A DNA stretch of 7,023 nucleotides, from contig RFHX01000128.1 in assembly GCA_003695725.1 (NCBI GenBank), forward strand, positions 1 to 7,023, in the 5' to 3' direction. Numbering within the stretch: the stretch's first letter is position 1; each line of letters opens with the position of its first letter. Source of the DNA: Candidatus Schekmanbacteria bacterium (GTDB lineage: Bacteria; Schekmanbacteria; GWA2-38-11; J061). The notes beneath the pieces were generated by a model, which was not told where the DNA came from, did no database searches, and saw only the letters and a list, made by a program, of their open reading frames with translations. The translations under genes and the position numbers were made by a program. Shown here piece after piece: positions 1 to 6,258 of the stretch.

Positions 1-366
1 AATTTTCACATTACTTTGATGAAAACCTATTATAAATTGGAAGATTACCGAAATGCTTTAAAATCAGCGGATTCTATATTAGCGCTTGATGATAAACAGG
101 CGAAGGCATACTATTATAAAGGTCTTTGTGAGGAAAAAACGAAATACGACATTAAAGGAGTTTTAATATCTCTAAGGAAAGCTGTAGAACTTGAACCCAA
201 TGAAATATTATATAGAATTGCATTGGCAAAAGCATACAAAGATTATGGATTTTATCGAAGTGCACTAAAAGAATGGCAGAGGATTGCTGCCAATAGACAG
301 TACGCGCAAAGAGCATTGATGGAAATCCAAAGAATAAACTCACTAATAGAGCAGTCACGATTTTAA
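1..366 (+). CDS. TPR-repeat protein, C-terminal part (5' end outside window)
   Basis: The reading frame is already open at base 1 and runs 121 codons to a TAA at 364-366. A TTG/ATG pair near base 16 could serve as a start, but it falls inside a TPR helix, so this is most likely the C-terminal end of a longer protein. About three tetratricopeptide repeats are visible. One lies around residues 3-34 (YYKLEDYRNALKSADSIL), one around 35-68 (AYYYKG followed by AVELEPN), and one around 69-101 (ALAKAYKDYGFYRSALKEW). The first two end in the usual D/E-rich turn. TPR arrays are protein-protein interaction scaffolds. In polysaccharide and exosortase loci they are often secreted or lipid-anchored assembly factors, but the N-terminus that would show a signal peptide is missing. 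The next gene starts only 22 bp downstream, so the two are probably co-transcribed. The specific function is unknown. Confidence 0.85.
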   Translation, partial: NFHITLMKTYYKLEDYRNALKSADSILALDDKQAKAYYYKGLCEEKTKYDIKGVLISLRKAVELEPNEILYRIALAKAYKDYGFYRSALKEWQRIAANRQYAQRALMEIQRINSLIEQSRF

Positions 367-388
367 ATGATAAGGGAATAGAACTTTT

Positions 389-1369
389 ATGGGCAAGATT
401 ATCTATAAGAATGTAGGCGATAATGAAAAGGAATTGGACCTTTTTTTAGAGGAGATTTCAAAAAATGCTCTGCTCCATAATATGCAGGACACAGTTATTA
501 TAAAACCAAATCTTTGTACATTTGCCTCTGTCGAGTCTGGAATAATTTCAGATATTAAGTTCATAAAAAAACTCATATGGCTTATCAAATCGAAAAATCA
601 AAATGCAAACATAAAAATAGTTGAAACAGACAGTTTTGACAGGAAGGCAAGCGACGTCTATAAAGAGTTGGGATATGAGCGTCTAGCTGAAGAAGAGGGG
701 GTTGAGCTTCTCAATTTGACCGAAATGGATTCATTCCCTGTCGTTGTGCGAGGGATTCCCTATGAGATAAATGTTCCTGCAATTTTTTTTGACGACATAT
801 TTTTCATCTCTGTTGGCAATCTAAAAACTCATGATTATCAAAAAATTACGTGTATATTCAAAAATCAGTTTGGCTGTATTCCTGATGCCTTAAAAGAAAA
901 ATATCATCCCTACCTTGATGAAGTTTTAACTTTTTTGGATGGTATAATAAAGCCAGATCTCTCTATTATAGATGGAAGAATTGCACTGGAAGGGAATGGT
1001 CCTGTTGATGGAGAACCGGTAAAGTGTGGAATAATGATAGCAGGAAGTGATTCTCTTGAAGTTGACACTCTTTGTGCAAAAATTGCAGGTTTCAATCCGA
1101 AAAAGATCCCCTATTTGAGATATGCATACAAAAAAAGAAATTTCAATCCTGATGATGTCAAACTTGAAAGCAATATGAAAGTGATCAATCTCCGATTCAT
1201 ACCGAAAAAACTTTTCAAAGGGATTAGACTAAAAATATTTATTACACGCACTTCAAATCTTATTACTCTTTTCTCTAAGAAACTCTTTTTTCATCTGTAT
1301 TATTTTGGAGTTGTTCAAACGATGCGCATAATTCCAAAATCATTAATGAAACGGCTTAAGAGGGCGTAA
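389..1369 (+). CDS. DUF362 family protein without a ferredoxin domain
   Basis: This 326-residue protein has the landmarks of the DUF362 family. They are KPNL at 39-42, a GNLKTHDYQKIT segment at 143-154, KNQFGCIPD at 158-166 followed by KYHPYLDEV, and DGRIALEGNGPVDGEP at 195-210 followed by two aspartates (221, 226) in a GSDSLEVDTL context. Many DUF362 proteins carry a 4Fe-4S ferredoxin module. None is seen here: the four cysteines (43, 155, 163, 213) plus one at 229 are scattered, with no CxxCxxC. The last 56 residues (271-326) contain 14 Lys/Arg and no Asp/Glu, mixed with Phe/Leu/Ile, which suggests a peripheral membrane-binding tail. The biochemical role of the family is not well defined. 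Its placement directly before a sugar oxidoreductase and a glycosyltransferase/flippase block suggests work on a polysaccharide precursor or its lipid carrier, but this is inference. The ATG at 389 is preceded by a weak AAGGG at 372-376. Confidence 0.9.
   Translation: MGKIIYKNVGDNEKELDLFLEEISKNALLHNMQDTVIIKPNLCTFASVESGIISDIKFIKKLIWLIKSKNQNANIKIVETDSFDRKASDVYKELGYERLAEEEGVELLNLTEMDSFPVVVRGIPYEINVPAIFFDDIFFISVGNLKTHDYQKITCIFKNQFGCIPDALKEKYHPYLDEVLTFLDGIIKPDLSIIDGRIALEGNGPVDGEPVKCGIMIAGSDSLEVDTLCAKIAGFNPKKIPYLRYAYKKRNFNPDDVKLESNMKVINLRFIPKKLFKGIRLKIFITRTSNLITLFSKKLFFHLYYFGVVQTMRIIPKSLMKRLKRA
1358..1364 (+). promoter_or_regulatory. Ribosome binding site for the oxidoreductase gene
   Basis: AAGAGGG ends four bases before the ATG at 1369, inside the 3' end of the DUF362 gene. 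Together with the TAATG stop/start overlap it supports this start and coupled translation of the two genes. The spacing is slightly short. Confidence 0.5.
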
Positions 1370-2355
1370 TGCGGCAGATTCGTGTGGGAATAATTGGATG
1401 CGGTATGATTACGCGCACTTTTCATGTGCCTGCCATAGTACGTTTCCCAGAGCTCAAAATAGAAGCATTCTCAGACATCAACAAAAGCTGGGCTGATGAA
1501 ATGGCTGTAAAATATTCTGCTCCCTATGCTTTTTCTGATTACGGTGAAATGATAGGCAAAATAGATATGGCAATAGTTGCAACTCCAAATGCCTATCACA
1601 CTTCTATAAGTAAAGAGCTTTTAAAAGCTGGAATAAATGTCCTTTGTGAAAAACCAATGGGTATTTCAGTTGAAGAATGTGAAGAAGTTGCAAAAGCAGA
1701 AAAAGATTCGAATGCAATTTTTATGGTTGCCCACAGCAGAAGGTTTGCCTCCAATGTAATGCTTTTGAAGAAATTTCTCGATGAGGGGAAATTTGGTGAT
1801 CTTAGAAATATTGAATTGAAGCTTGGACATAGCCATAAGCAATGGATTACAAGGTCAGGCTTTTCATTCAAGAAAGAACAAGCAGGTGGCGGAGTACTTA
1901 TAGACCAAGGCATTCATCTTATAGATTTGTTGATCTGGTTCTATGATGGTGAGATAAAAGTTGTATCCATCAAAGGCAAGGATATGCTTGGATACGGTAT
2001 GGAAGACATTGTTGAGGCGGAATTTTTATTGGATAACGGAGGGAAAGCTGTAATCTCTTCTTCGCGAGTAGATGAGTGGGAAAATTTATGTAAAATCGAG
2101 GGGACAAAAGGGTGGGCTCATTTTCACATCGATGACAAGACATATCTTTTGGTAGAAAGCAGAAAAATACGCGGTTGTGAACTTTTAGGCGCAATTCAGT
2201 TTAAGACCCCTCTGACAAACATATATCAGGAGCAGCTGAAGTGTTTCATAAAGCATATCAAAAAGAATAAAAAACCTCCTATTAGCGCTGATGAAGCCAT
2301 TAAAGGGATTAGATTGATGAATTATTGTTACGAAAAAATGGAGCTTTCCAAATAG
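1369..2355 (+). CDS. Gfo/Idh/MocA family NAD(P)-dependent oxidoreductase
   Basis: This 328-residue protein is complete and of normal family length. The N-terminal Rossmann fold opens with VGIIGCGMITRTFHVPAI (6-23), which carries the glycine-rich dinucleotide loop. VATPNAYH follows at 70-77, and the family signature CEKPMG at 93-98 supplies the conserved lysine K95. VAHSRRF lies at 120-126. The C-terminal alpha/beta domain has GGGVLIDQGIHLIDL (173-187), which provides the D179-x3-H183 pair expected in the active site. Members oxidise or reduce a hydroxyl of sugars, inositols or UDP-sugars with NAD(P) in the cytoplasm. In polysaccharide loci they commonly make 3-keto or uronic/amino sugar precursors. 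The exact substrate cannot be read from the sequence. The ATG overlaps the DUF362 stop codon by one base (TAATG), so the two products are probably made together. A 93-bp spacer follows. Confidence 0.95.
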   Translation: MRQIRVGIIGCGMITRTFHVPAIVRFPELKIEAFSDINKSWADEMAVKYSAPYAFSDYGEMIGKIDMAIVATPNAYHTSISKELLKAGINVLCEKPMGISVEECEEVAKAEKDSNAIFMVAHSRRFASNVMLLKKFLDEGKFGDLRNIELKLGHSHKQWITRSGFSFKKEQAGGGVLIDQGIHLIDLLIWFYDGEIKVVSIKGKDMLGYGMEDIVEAEFLLDNGGKAVISSSRVDEWENLCKIEGTKGWAHFHIDDKTYLLVESRKIRGCELLGAIQFKTPLTNIYQEQLKCFIKHIKKNKKPPISADEAIKGIRLMNYCYEKMELSK

Positions 2356-2404
2356 AGAAATCTTCTGTCATTTGATGTATATTTCCCATATTCCTTAAAG
2401 AGTC

Positions 2405-2413
2405 TGATAAAAT
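2405..2413 (+). promoter_or_regulatory. Possible extended -10 promoter element
   Basis: TGATAAAAT fits the extended -10 pattern TGn followed by a hexamer matching TATAAT at five of six positions. No convincing -35 box lies 16-18 bases upstream. Transcription would start near 2420, giving a leader of about 30 bases to the glycosyltransferase ATG. Such matches arise easily by chance in AT-rich DNA, so this is only a candidate internal promoter for the second gene block. Confidence 0.22.
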
Positions 2414-2429
2414 AAAATAAAGATTTTTT

Positions 2430-2447
2430 TTAAATAAGCTTATTAAA
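2430..2447. repeat. Short palindrome next to a start codon
   Basis: The core AATAAGCTTATT (2433-2444) is a perfect 12-base palindrome. After one mismatched pair (2432/2445) two further A-T pairs extend it to 2430-2447. It ends one base before the ATG at 2449. It could be an operator half-site pair or a weak mRNA hairpin, or chance in AT-rich sequence. Confidence 0.5.
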
Positions 2448-2448
2448 G

Positions 2449-3609
2449 ATGAAGATTGTTTTTGCTTTGACCTATTATGACAATTCTTTATTTATTGGCG
2501 GTACACAGTCTCTTGTAAGACGCCTTTCACTGGAATTATGCCGCAAAGGTGAAGAACTTTATATTTTGACCATAAACCACCGGAAAGGTAAAACTTCTGA
2601 CAGTCTTTTGATTACAAAATCTGAGGATTTGAATATTATCAAAATCAATCACAAAGGGTCTCTCTTTGCAAAATTCAAAAGAAAAATAGTAAGAAGACTA
2701 TTCAAAACAGGATATATTTTAAAAAGAAAAGAATGTTATCAATTTCTTTACGATGCAGATGTTATAGTTTTTTTCGATGTCAATGAAATGACATTCCCAT
2801 TTCATTTAAATAGGTTTAATGGATTAAAAGTTTTTTATTGCTGTACATTGCTTGAGAAAGAGGACTATTTCAGAAAAAATCCATTTTCCAGGTTACTTCT
2901 TAAAAATTCTTCTGATTATTACCTTGCTTCAAATGTGGAAACTAAGAGTGCTCTAAAAAGACTTGGCGTAGAGGAAAGTAAAATAGAAGTCATCCCTTAT
3001 GGAATAGAGATAGACAAATATCAAAGAAATGCTTCTTATTCTTTTGATGTAAAAAGAATTGGCTTTCTCGGAGGGATTGAAGAGAGGAAGGGAATACATA
3101 TCCTTTTGGAAGCCTGTAAAAAATTAGATATGCCATTCCGCCTGATGATAGCTGGACAAATTAGGGATGAAAAATACTTCAATGACATTAAGAAGGAAAT
3201 AGATATGATAAATAAAAGAGAAAATTGTGAGGCAAAATATATAGGATGCCTGCCTGATGAGGAAATGGTTTCTTTTTACAGCAGTCTTACAGTTTTTGTT
3301 TGTCCTTCCTTATCGGAAGAATTTGGGATTGTCATCTTAGAGGCAATGGCCTGTGAAACACCAGTCATTGCTTCAAAAGAAGGGGGGCTTAAGACGATTA
3401 TTGAAGATGGAAAGAGCGGACTTTTATTCGAGAAGGGAAATGCAGAAGAATTAAATAGAAAATTAGATTTAATTTTATCTGACAAAGAGTTTGCACTTAA
3501 ATTGGCAAAGGAAGGGCGAAAAAGAGTGGAAGGACAATATTCAATTGAAAAAACCGGAGAAAAATTTCTTTCCTTTTTGCGAGATAAAAGAAAGATTAGC
3601 CGATTATGA
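2449..3609 (+). CDS. GT4 family glycosyltransferase (first of three)
   Basis: This 386-residue GT-B fold glycosyltransferase is of normal GT4 length. The N-terminal acceptor domain begins MKIVFALTYY and has the GG loop at 17-18 (FIGGTQSLVRRLSLEL). The linker is marked by IPYGIEIDKY (182-191). The C-terminal nucleotide-sugar domain starts with IGFLGGIEERKGIHILLEA (204-222). It continues to PSLSEEFGIVILEAMA (286-301), which carries the family E-x7-E pair (E290, E298) that contacts the donor, then PVIASKEGG and DGKSGLLF. GT4 enzymes transfer a sugar from a nucleotide donor with retention of configuration, here probably onto a lipid-linked glycan at the inner face of the cytoplasmic membrane. Donor and acceptor cannot be assigned. 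The start fits the usual N-terminal beta strand of the family although no Shine-Dalgarno precedes it. The stop overlaps the flippase start by 4 bases (ATGA). Its C-terminal half closely resembles that of the GT4 gene at 5050. Confidence 0.93.
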   Translation: MKIVFALTYYDNSLFIGGTQSLVRRLSLELCRKGEELYILTINHRKGKTSDSLLITKSEDLNIIKINHKGSLFAKFKRKIVRRLFKTGYILKRKECYQFLYDADVIVFFDVNEMTFPFHLNRFNGLKVFYCCTLLEKEDYFRKNPFSRLLLKNSSDYYLASNVETKSALKRLGVEESKIEVIPYGIEIDKYQRNASYSFDVKRIGFLGGIEERKGIHILLEACKKLDMPFRLMIAGQIRDEKYFNDIKKEIDMINKRENCEAKYIGCLPDEEMVSFYSSLTVFVCPSLSEEFGIVILEAMACETPVIASKEGGLKTIIEDGKSGLLFEKGNAEELNRKLDLILSDKEFALKLAKEGRKRVEGQYSIEKTGEKFLSFLRDKRKISRL

Positions 3610-5057
3610 ATCAAATTACGCGAATTATAAAAAACACCGGCGTTGAAGTCATATCCAATATGTTGAATATGGGACTTAGCGCTGTATTTACATTCATAGT
3701 AGCAAGAATGTTGGGTCCTCAGCGTTATGGTGTGTATTCGTTGGTAACTACTTTTCCTTTGATTTTTGCCGCACTTATTATTTTTGGATTAGACTGTGTA
3801 CTTATTCGGGATATAGCTAGGGATAAAAAAGAATCAGGCAAGATGTTGTTTAACGCTATTCTATTTCAATCACTAATGACTATCGTGACTTCTTTGGTGA
3901 TTATTGTGTCTATGTTTTTTCTCGGATATGAACCGAACACAATGTTTTTAATAATCTATTTTTTCCTCTTCTGCACAATAAATTCCATTACCACTGTTAA
4001 TTCATCAGTCTTTAAAGCTTTTGAAAAGATGGAATATAACGCTCTTCTGAATTCCGGCGAGCGTTTTCTTGTTCTTCTTCTTGGAATTACTGTGATTATG
4101 AAATTTGGTTCAGTATTTTCAATATTGAGTGTTTTTGTAATTATAGCAATTTTTAAACTTGTAATTTCTTTGCGGCTTTCGTTTTCGAGATTTGTCAATT
4201 TAGAAATTGCCTTTGACAGGAAGATTTTTAATTATTTTTTTAAAGAAGGTTATCCTATTGCAGTGTCATCTTTTTTTACTGCTTTTAGATGGAATATCGT
4301 GATTGTCATAATTTCTAAGATGTTGACAGAAACTGATACAGGATATTACAATGCGGCTCTCAAGTTGGCATATCCGATACTGGTGGTAATTTTTGCCTAT
4401 TCCGCAGCTATTCTCCCTGTGATGTCAAAATATTACAAAGATGATGATTACAATCTCGAGAGGCTTTACAAAGCTTCTCTTAAGCTTGCGATGACATTTT
4501 CAATTCCTTTAGCCATAATGATAAGCTTTTTCTCTTCAAAAATAGTTAACATACTATTTGGAAATCAATATCTCGTTTCAGCTACAGTATTGAAGATTGT
4601 TGTTTGGATTTTGCCTTTTTCCTTTTTACTTTACCCTCTTGGCAATCTTCTTATCGCAATGAATCGACAAAAAATTGCAATGAAAGCAAATGGGTATAAT
4701 TCTATTATATTGGTGATACTTGCAATAATTCTCACTCACAGATTTGGTCTTTACGGCGCTTCTGCATCTATTGTTTTAGCAGAGTTTTTATTAGTAATCA
4801 CATATTTTTATAATATAACGAAAATATATAAATATGTCGAAATATCAGAATTTCTTTTGAAACCTTTTTTTGCAGGTTTTTTGATGTTCTTGGCAGTATA
4901 TTTGGCAGGAGAAAAGAATTTATTTTTTAGTATGCCTGTAAGTTTGATGCTTTATTTTTTTGTTTTATATTTTTCAGGAATTTTCCATAAAGAGGAGATA
5001 GAAAAGATAAAAGAAGCTTTTAGAATGAAAAATACGGAAAAAATCATAAATGAGTAG
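3606..5057 (+). CDS. Wzx-type polysaccharide flippase (MOP superfamily)
   Basis: This 483-residue protein is very hydrophobic, with about 14 likely membrane segments at roughly 13-35, 44-66, 82-106, 111-134, 151-166, 168-188, 218-238, 252-274, 293-311, 327-350, 363-378, 382-402, 417-434 and 440-459. Length and topology match the polysaccharide biosynthesis/oligosaccharide flippase family. The N-terminal ARMLGPQRYGVYSLV (33-47) is the typical signature of that family, and GYYNAALKL (246-254) is its usual mid-protein counterpart. Charged residues within the first half (R69, D72, K74, K75, R228) are of the kind used for substrate passage in characterised Wzx proteins. The role is to move undecaprenyl-pyrophosphate-linked oligosaccharide from the cytoplasmic to the outer face of the inner membrane. 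The short charged C-terminus (461-483) is cytoplasmic if there are 14 segments. The gene lies between glycosyltransferases, overlaps the one before by 4 bases and the one after by 8, as expected of a Wzx/Wzy-type locus. Confidence 0.93.
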   Translation: MNQITRIIKNTGVEVISNMLNMGLSAVFTFIVARMLGPQRYGVYSLVTTFPLIFAALIIFGLDCVLIRDIARDKKESGKMLFNAILFQSLMTIVTSLVIIVSMFFLGYEPNTMFLIIYFFLFCTINSITTVNSSVFKAFEKMEYNALLNSGERFLVLLLGITVIMKFGSVFSILSVFVIIAIFKLVISLRLSFSRFVNLEIAFDRKIFNYFFKEGYPIAVSSFFTAFRWNIVIVIISKMLTETDTGYYNAALKLAYPILVVIFAYSAAILPVMSKYYKDDDYNLERLYKASLKLAMTFSIPLAIMISFFSSKIVNILFGNQYLVSATVLKIVVWILPFSFLLYPLGNLLIAMNRQKIAMKANGYNSIILVILAIILTHRFGLYGASASIVLAEFLLVITYFYNITKIYKYVEISEFLLKPFFAGFLMFLAVYLAGEKNLFFSMPVSLMLYFFVLYFSGIFHKEEIEKIKEAFRMKNTEKIINE

Positions 5058-6258
5058 AAAGAAAATTGTTTTTGTTTGCCTCACTTTTCATTGGCCACCA
5101 TTAGGAGGAGCATGGGTTGATGAATATGAAGTGATGTCGCGATTATCCGAAAAATATGATCTTACTTTAATCGTCCCTTCCTTTGAGCGATTTTTCCCGA
5201 GAGGAAAAATAGAGAAAGAGATGCCATTCAAAGTTGTAAGGATACCATTCAACATTGTGTCATTCAATCGTTTTATTCTATCTAGAAAAATAAGGAGCGC
5301 AGTCGATAAAATATCTCCTGATGTCATTTTTATAGGAGAATCAGGAGTAATGAGACCACATATTTCAAATGCATTGACAAAATATAAGGTTATTCACCGC
5401 TTCTATTCAACTTCTATATGGTGTTTCAATCAAAACTATTTTCAAAATGGAGCTTTTTGCGGTAAAAATATCATAGATGATTTTTTCCAATGTGTTTTGT
5501 GCGCCTCAAAGATGTGGTCTGACCGTCTTCATGAATTCATAGCGGCGACAGGATTTTCACCAACTTATGTGCGAAATTTGGAAAAAACCTACCGAAATGC
5601 CTATGCAATAATCGTTTACAATGAAAGAATAAAAAGTCTTCTTTCCGGATGGAATGAGAATGTTAGGGTTTTTCCCGGTGGGGTGGACTGTGAGAAATTT
5701 AAACCTCTTCGAAAAGAACCAAATAAGAAGAGGTTAGAAATAATACTTCCGGGCAGGGCTGACGACCCGGCAAAAGGATTGAATGTCTTGTTAAAGGCTG
5801 TTAAAGAAATGAAGGAATTAGAAAAAAAAATAAGAATTAAGATAACATGGTGTCATTCTGAGCCGCCTGACGGGGTAGATAATATTGAAATTGCGCCTTG
5901 GATGCAGTTTGACGAAGTAGAAAAATTTTATAGAGGTGCAGATATATGTGTTGTCCCTTCTTTATGGGAGGAACCTTTTGGTATCACGGCATTGGAAGCA
6001 ATGGCATGTGAAATACCTGTCATTGCATCAAGGATAGGAGGTTTACAATCGATCGTTGTTGATGGTAAAACCGGCTTTCTCTTCGAACCGGGTAATTCCT
6101 CTGAACTTAGACAAAAATTAATTTCTCTAATAGAAAATGAAGAATTGAGAAGAAAAATGGGGAAAGAAGGGCTTACGAGAGTAAGAGAAAATTATTCGTG
6201 GGAAGCGCTAATGAAAAAATACTATTTCCCACTTGTGGAGGAAGCCGTAGGAAAATGA
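5050..6258 (+). CDS. GT4 family glycosyltransferase with cysteine-rich insertion
   Basis: This 402-residue GT-B enzyme is complete. The N-terminal domain starts KKIVFVCLTFHWPPLGGAW, with the PP-GG loop at 16-20. Between about 117 and 165 there is a segment with four cysteines, C125, C137, C148 and C151. The last two form CVLC, and IWCFNQN and AFCGKN surround the others. Similar cysteine sets occur in some GT4 proteins and may bind metal or be structural. VFPGGVDCEKFKP (207-219) marks the linker. LPGRADDPAKGLNVLL (233-248) opens the donor domain, and VVPSLWEEPFGITALEAMA (301-319) carries the E308-x7-E316 donor-binding pair. The predicted role is cytoplasmic-face transfer of a sugar onto the growing lipid-linked unit; the sugar is unknown. 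The start overlaps the flippase end by 8 bases, and the stop overlaps the next ATG by 4 bases, so the genes are probably translationally coupled. Confidence 0.93.
   Translation: MSRKKIVFVCLTFHWPPLGGAWVDEYEVMSRLSEKYDLTLIVPSFERFFPRGKIEKEMPFKVVRIPFNIVSFNRFILSRKIRSAVDKISPDVIFIGESGVMRPHISNALTKYKVIHRFYSTSIWCFNQNYFQNGAFCGKNIIDDFFQCVLCASKMWSDRLHEFIAATGFSPTYVRNLEKTYRNAYAIIVYNERIKSLLSGWNENVRVFPGGVDCEKFKPLRKEPNKKRLEIILPGRADDPAKGLNVLLKAVKEMKELEKKIRIKITWCHSEPPDGVDNIEIAPWMQFDEVEKFYRGADICVVPSLWEEPFGITALEAMACEIPVIASRIGGLQSIVVDGKTGFLFEPGNSSELRQKLISLIENEELRRKMGKEGLTRVRENYSWEALMKKYYFPLVEEAVGK
6237..6242 (+). promoter_or_regulatory. Ribosome binding site for the last glycosyltransferase
   Basis: GGAGGA lies inside the end of the preceding gene, 12 bases before the ATG at 6255. 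The spacing is at the long end, and a second AGGA at 6249-6252 is too close to be the usual site. With the ATGA overlap it supports the chosen start. Confidence 0.45.

Larger units (their letters stand above)
2356..2448 (+). other. AT-rich spacer between the two gene blocks
   Basis: This is the only non-coding stretch longer than about 25 bp in the window. It contains no usable ORF and no GC-rich hairpin followed by a T run, so I do not call a terminator. An eight-base T tract (2424-2431) leads directly into a short palindrome just ahead of the next start codon. No Shine-Dalgarno-like purine tract lies at the usual distance before the ATG at 2449. Confidence 0.7.

Noticed and set aside
16-18. 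TTG (or the following ATG) as the true start of the TPR gene
   Set aside because: The frame is open to base 1 and the residues before the TTG continue a TPR helix, so the gene more likely begins upstream of the window.
367-381. Mini-ORF ATG-ATA-AGG-GAA-TAG directly after the TPR gene stop
   Set aside because: Four codons only, with nothing to support translation. The AAGGG inside it more likely serves as a weak ribosome site for the DUF362 gene.
1596-1913. 105-codon open frame on the minus strand inside the oxidoreductase gene
   Set aside because: It lies wholly opposite a well-supported Gfo/Idh/MocA gene with intact motifs, and its translation is Ser/Pro/Phe-rich with no recognisable domain, as expected of an antisense shadow.
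2424-2431. T8 tract in the spacer as a rho-independent terminator
   Set aside because: No GC-containing stem-loop precedes the T run, and the only palindrome lies after it.
3276-3614. 112-codon open frame on the minus strand opposite the first glycosyltransferase
   Set aside because: It is antisense to the conserved donor-binding domain. Low-complexity Ser/Phe/Pro translation, no homology recognised.
5822-5830. A9 run inside the second glycosyltransferase as a possible phase-variation tract
   Set aside because: Runs of this size are expected in AT-rich coding DNA. The frame is intact, and no other repeat-tract pattern in the locus suggests phase variation.
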